A stretch of 6,966 nt of DNA from Bacteroidales bacterium (GTDB lineage: Bacteria; Bacteroidota; Bacteroidia; Bacteroidales; UBA7960), in assembly GCA_003555385.1 (NCBI GenBank), contig PWHO01000284.1, positions 1-6,966 on the forward strand. Direction: 5' to 3'. Under the pieces are notes generated by a model. The model was not told the DNA's origin and ran no database searches. It saw only the letters and a list, made by a program, of their open reading frames with translations. Made by a program: the position numbers and the translations under genes. Positions 6,536 through 6,966 of the stretch are shown here, piece by piece. Numbering within the stretch: the stretch's first letter is position 1; every line of letters begins with the position of its first letter.

Positions 6536-6966
6536 CGATGCCCTCAACCTGGCTGACCGCTACTTTTGGAATGGTGGCGTTAAATTGCTGGTTGATGGCT
6601 TCAATGAAATCACTGGCCACAATGGCGCTCCCCCTTTTGCTCAGGTGAACTCCATCCAGGGAGAAGATCCCCCCTGTGATGAAGGATGCATCGAAGGCGA
6701 TGCCATCGATGTAAATACCTTGCCCTGCCTCCTGCAATCTCTGGTGCATATCAACATGTGCAAGTCCTTTTTCACTGGCGGTTTCCCTGATCACCTGGTT
6801 GTAGGCCGTGGTGGCTTCACGGACTTCTGTAACCTGGTTCCCGGCCAGGTAATGTGTTTCCGGCAACGGAACCTGGCTGCCCCAGCCTTGCTGTGTGATC
6901 CCGGCCAGGGCTGTAAGCAGCACGAGTTCTCCCTCTTCCAGCTGTCTGACCCCGGCCGGATGGGTG
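6525..6966 (-). CDS. SGNH/GDSL-family hydrolase, C-terminal part only
   Basis: The reading frame stays open to the window edge (last complete codon at 6963-6965), so only the last 147 or so residues are present and the true start lies outside. Near the C-terminus is FSLDGVHLSKRG, the block V of SGNH hydrolases; its Asp (6654-6656) and His (6645-6647) would be the Asp-His part of the catalytic triad. The tail (ASDFIEAINQQFNATIPKV) resembles that of Bacteroidota SGNH lipase/esterase proteins, many of which are secreted lipoproteins; the signal sequence, GDS block, Gly and Asn blocks cannot be seen here. The GTG at 6921-6923 is an internal codon, not a likely start, since the coding pattern (…RQLEEGELV…) continues upstream. 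Substrate unknown; ester hydrolysis is expected from the family. It converges with the nitroreductase gene. Confidence 0.8.
   Translation of the reverse strand, partial: THPAGVRQLEEGELVLLTALAGITQQGWGSQVPLPETHYLAGNQVTEVREATTAYNQVIRETASEKGLAHVDMHQRLQEAGQGIYIDGIAFDASFITGGIFSLDGVHLSKRGSAIVASDFIEAINQQFNATIPKVAVSQVEGIAFP

Noticed and set aside
1..6966. Possible mobile element, CRISPR array, toxin-antitoxin pair or defence system
   Set aside because: No transposase, integrase, spaced direct repeats, paired small genes or defence domains are seen in any frame; all large frames have ordinary assignments.

Overview
The window looks like a chromosomal segment of a member of the Bacteroidota (Bacteroidetes) with GC content near one half. 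Three things point there. The DUF2027-plus-Smr domain protein is a family typical of that phylum. The intergenic regions carry matches to the phylum's -7 promoter box TAnnTTTG, and the genes lack clear Shine-Dalgarno sequences. The flippase, Wzz and SGNH proteins also have a Bacteroidota look. The order cannot be fixed from sequence reading alone.

Layout from left to right. Positions 1-246 (minus strand) hold most of the RNase P RNA gene rnpB, cut at its 3' end by the window edge. Just upstream of it on the same strand (257-1336) is the DUF2027/Smr protein gene, whose stop codon is only about 10 nt from the RNA's 5' end. A 284-bp AT-rich divergent region follows (1337-1620). It leads into three plus-strand genes for surface or secreted polysaccharide: a Wzx-like flippase (1621-3102), a Wzz-like chain-length protein (3198-4244) and an O-antigen ligase/Wzy_C-family membrane protein (4249-5676). 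The last two are 4 bp apart and surely co-transcribed; the flippase may have its own transcript or be read through. Next, with its own good promoter, is an NfsA-like nitroreductase (5755-6513). It converges on the 3' end of an SGNH/GDSL hydrolase gene (6525 to beyond 6966, minus strand).

The three polysaccharide genes form a minimal Wzx/Wzz/Wzy-type set: the flippase moves lipid-linked repeat units across the inner membrane, the ligase/polymerase joins them or transfers them, and the Wzz protein sets chain length. No glycosyltransferase, sugar-nucleotide enzyme, outer-membrane exporter or tyrosine kinase is present here, so the glycan must be built by genes elsewhere.

No CRISPR array, transposon, phage gene, tRNA or defence system was found. 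The most distinctive non-coding structure is at 5677-5740. There a perfect 16-nt inverted repeat carries the putative -33 promoter element in its loop, and a perfect 15-bp tandem duplication lies over the expected transcription start of the nitroreductase gene. Apart from that the window looks like ordinary chromosomal content; I see no convincing evidence of an undescribed multi-gene system.
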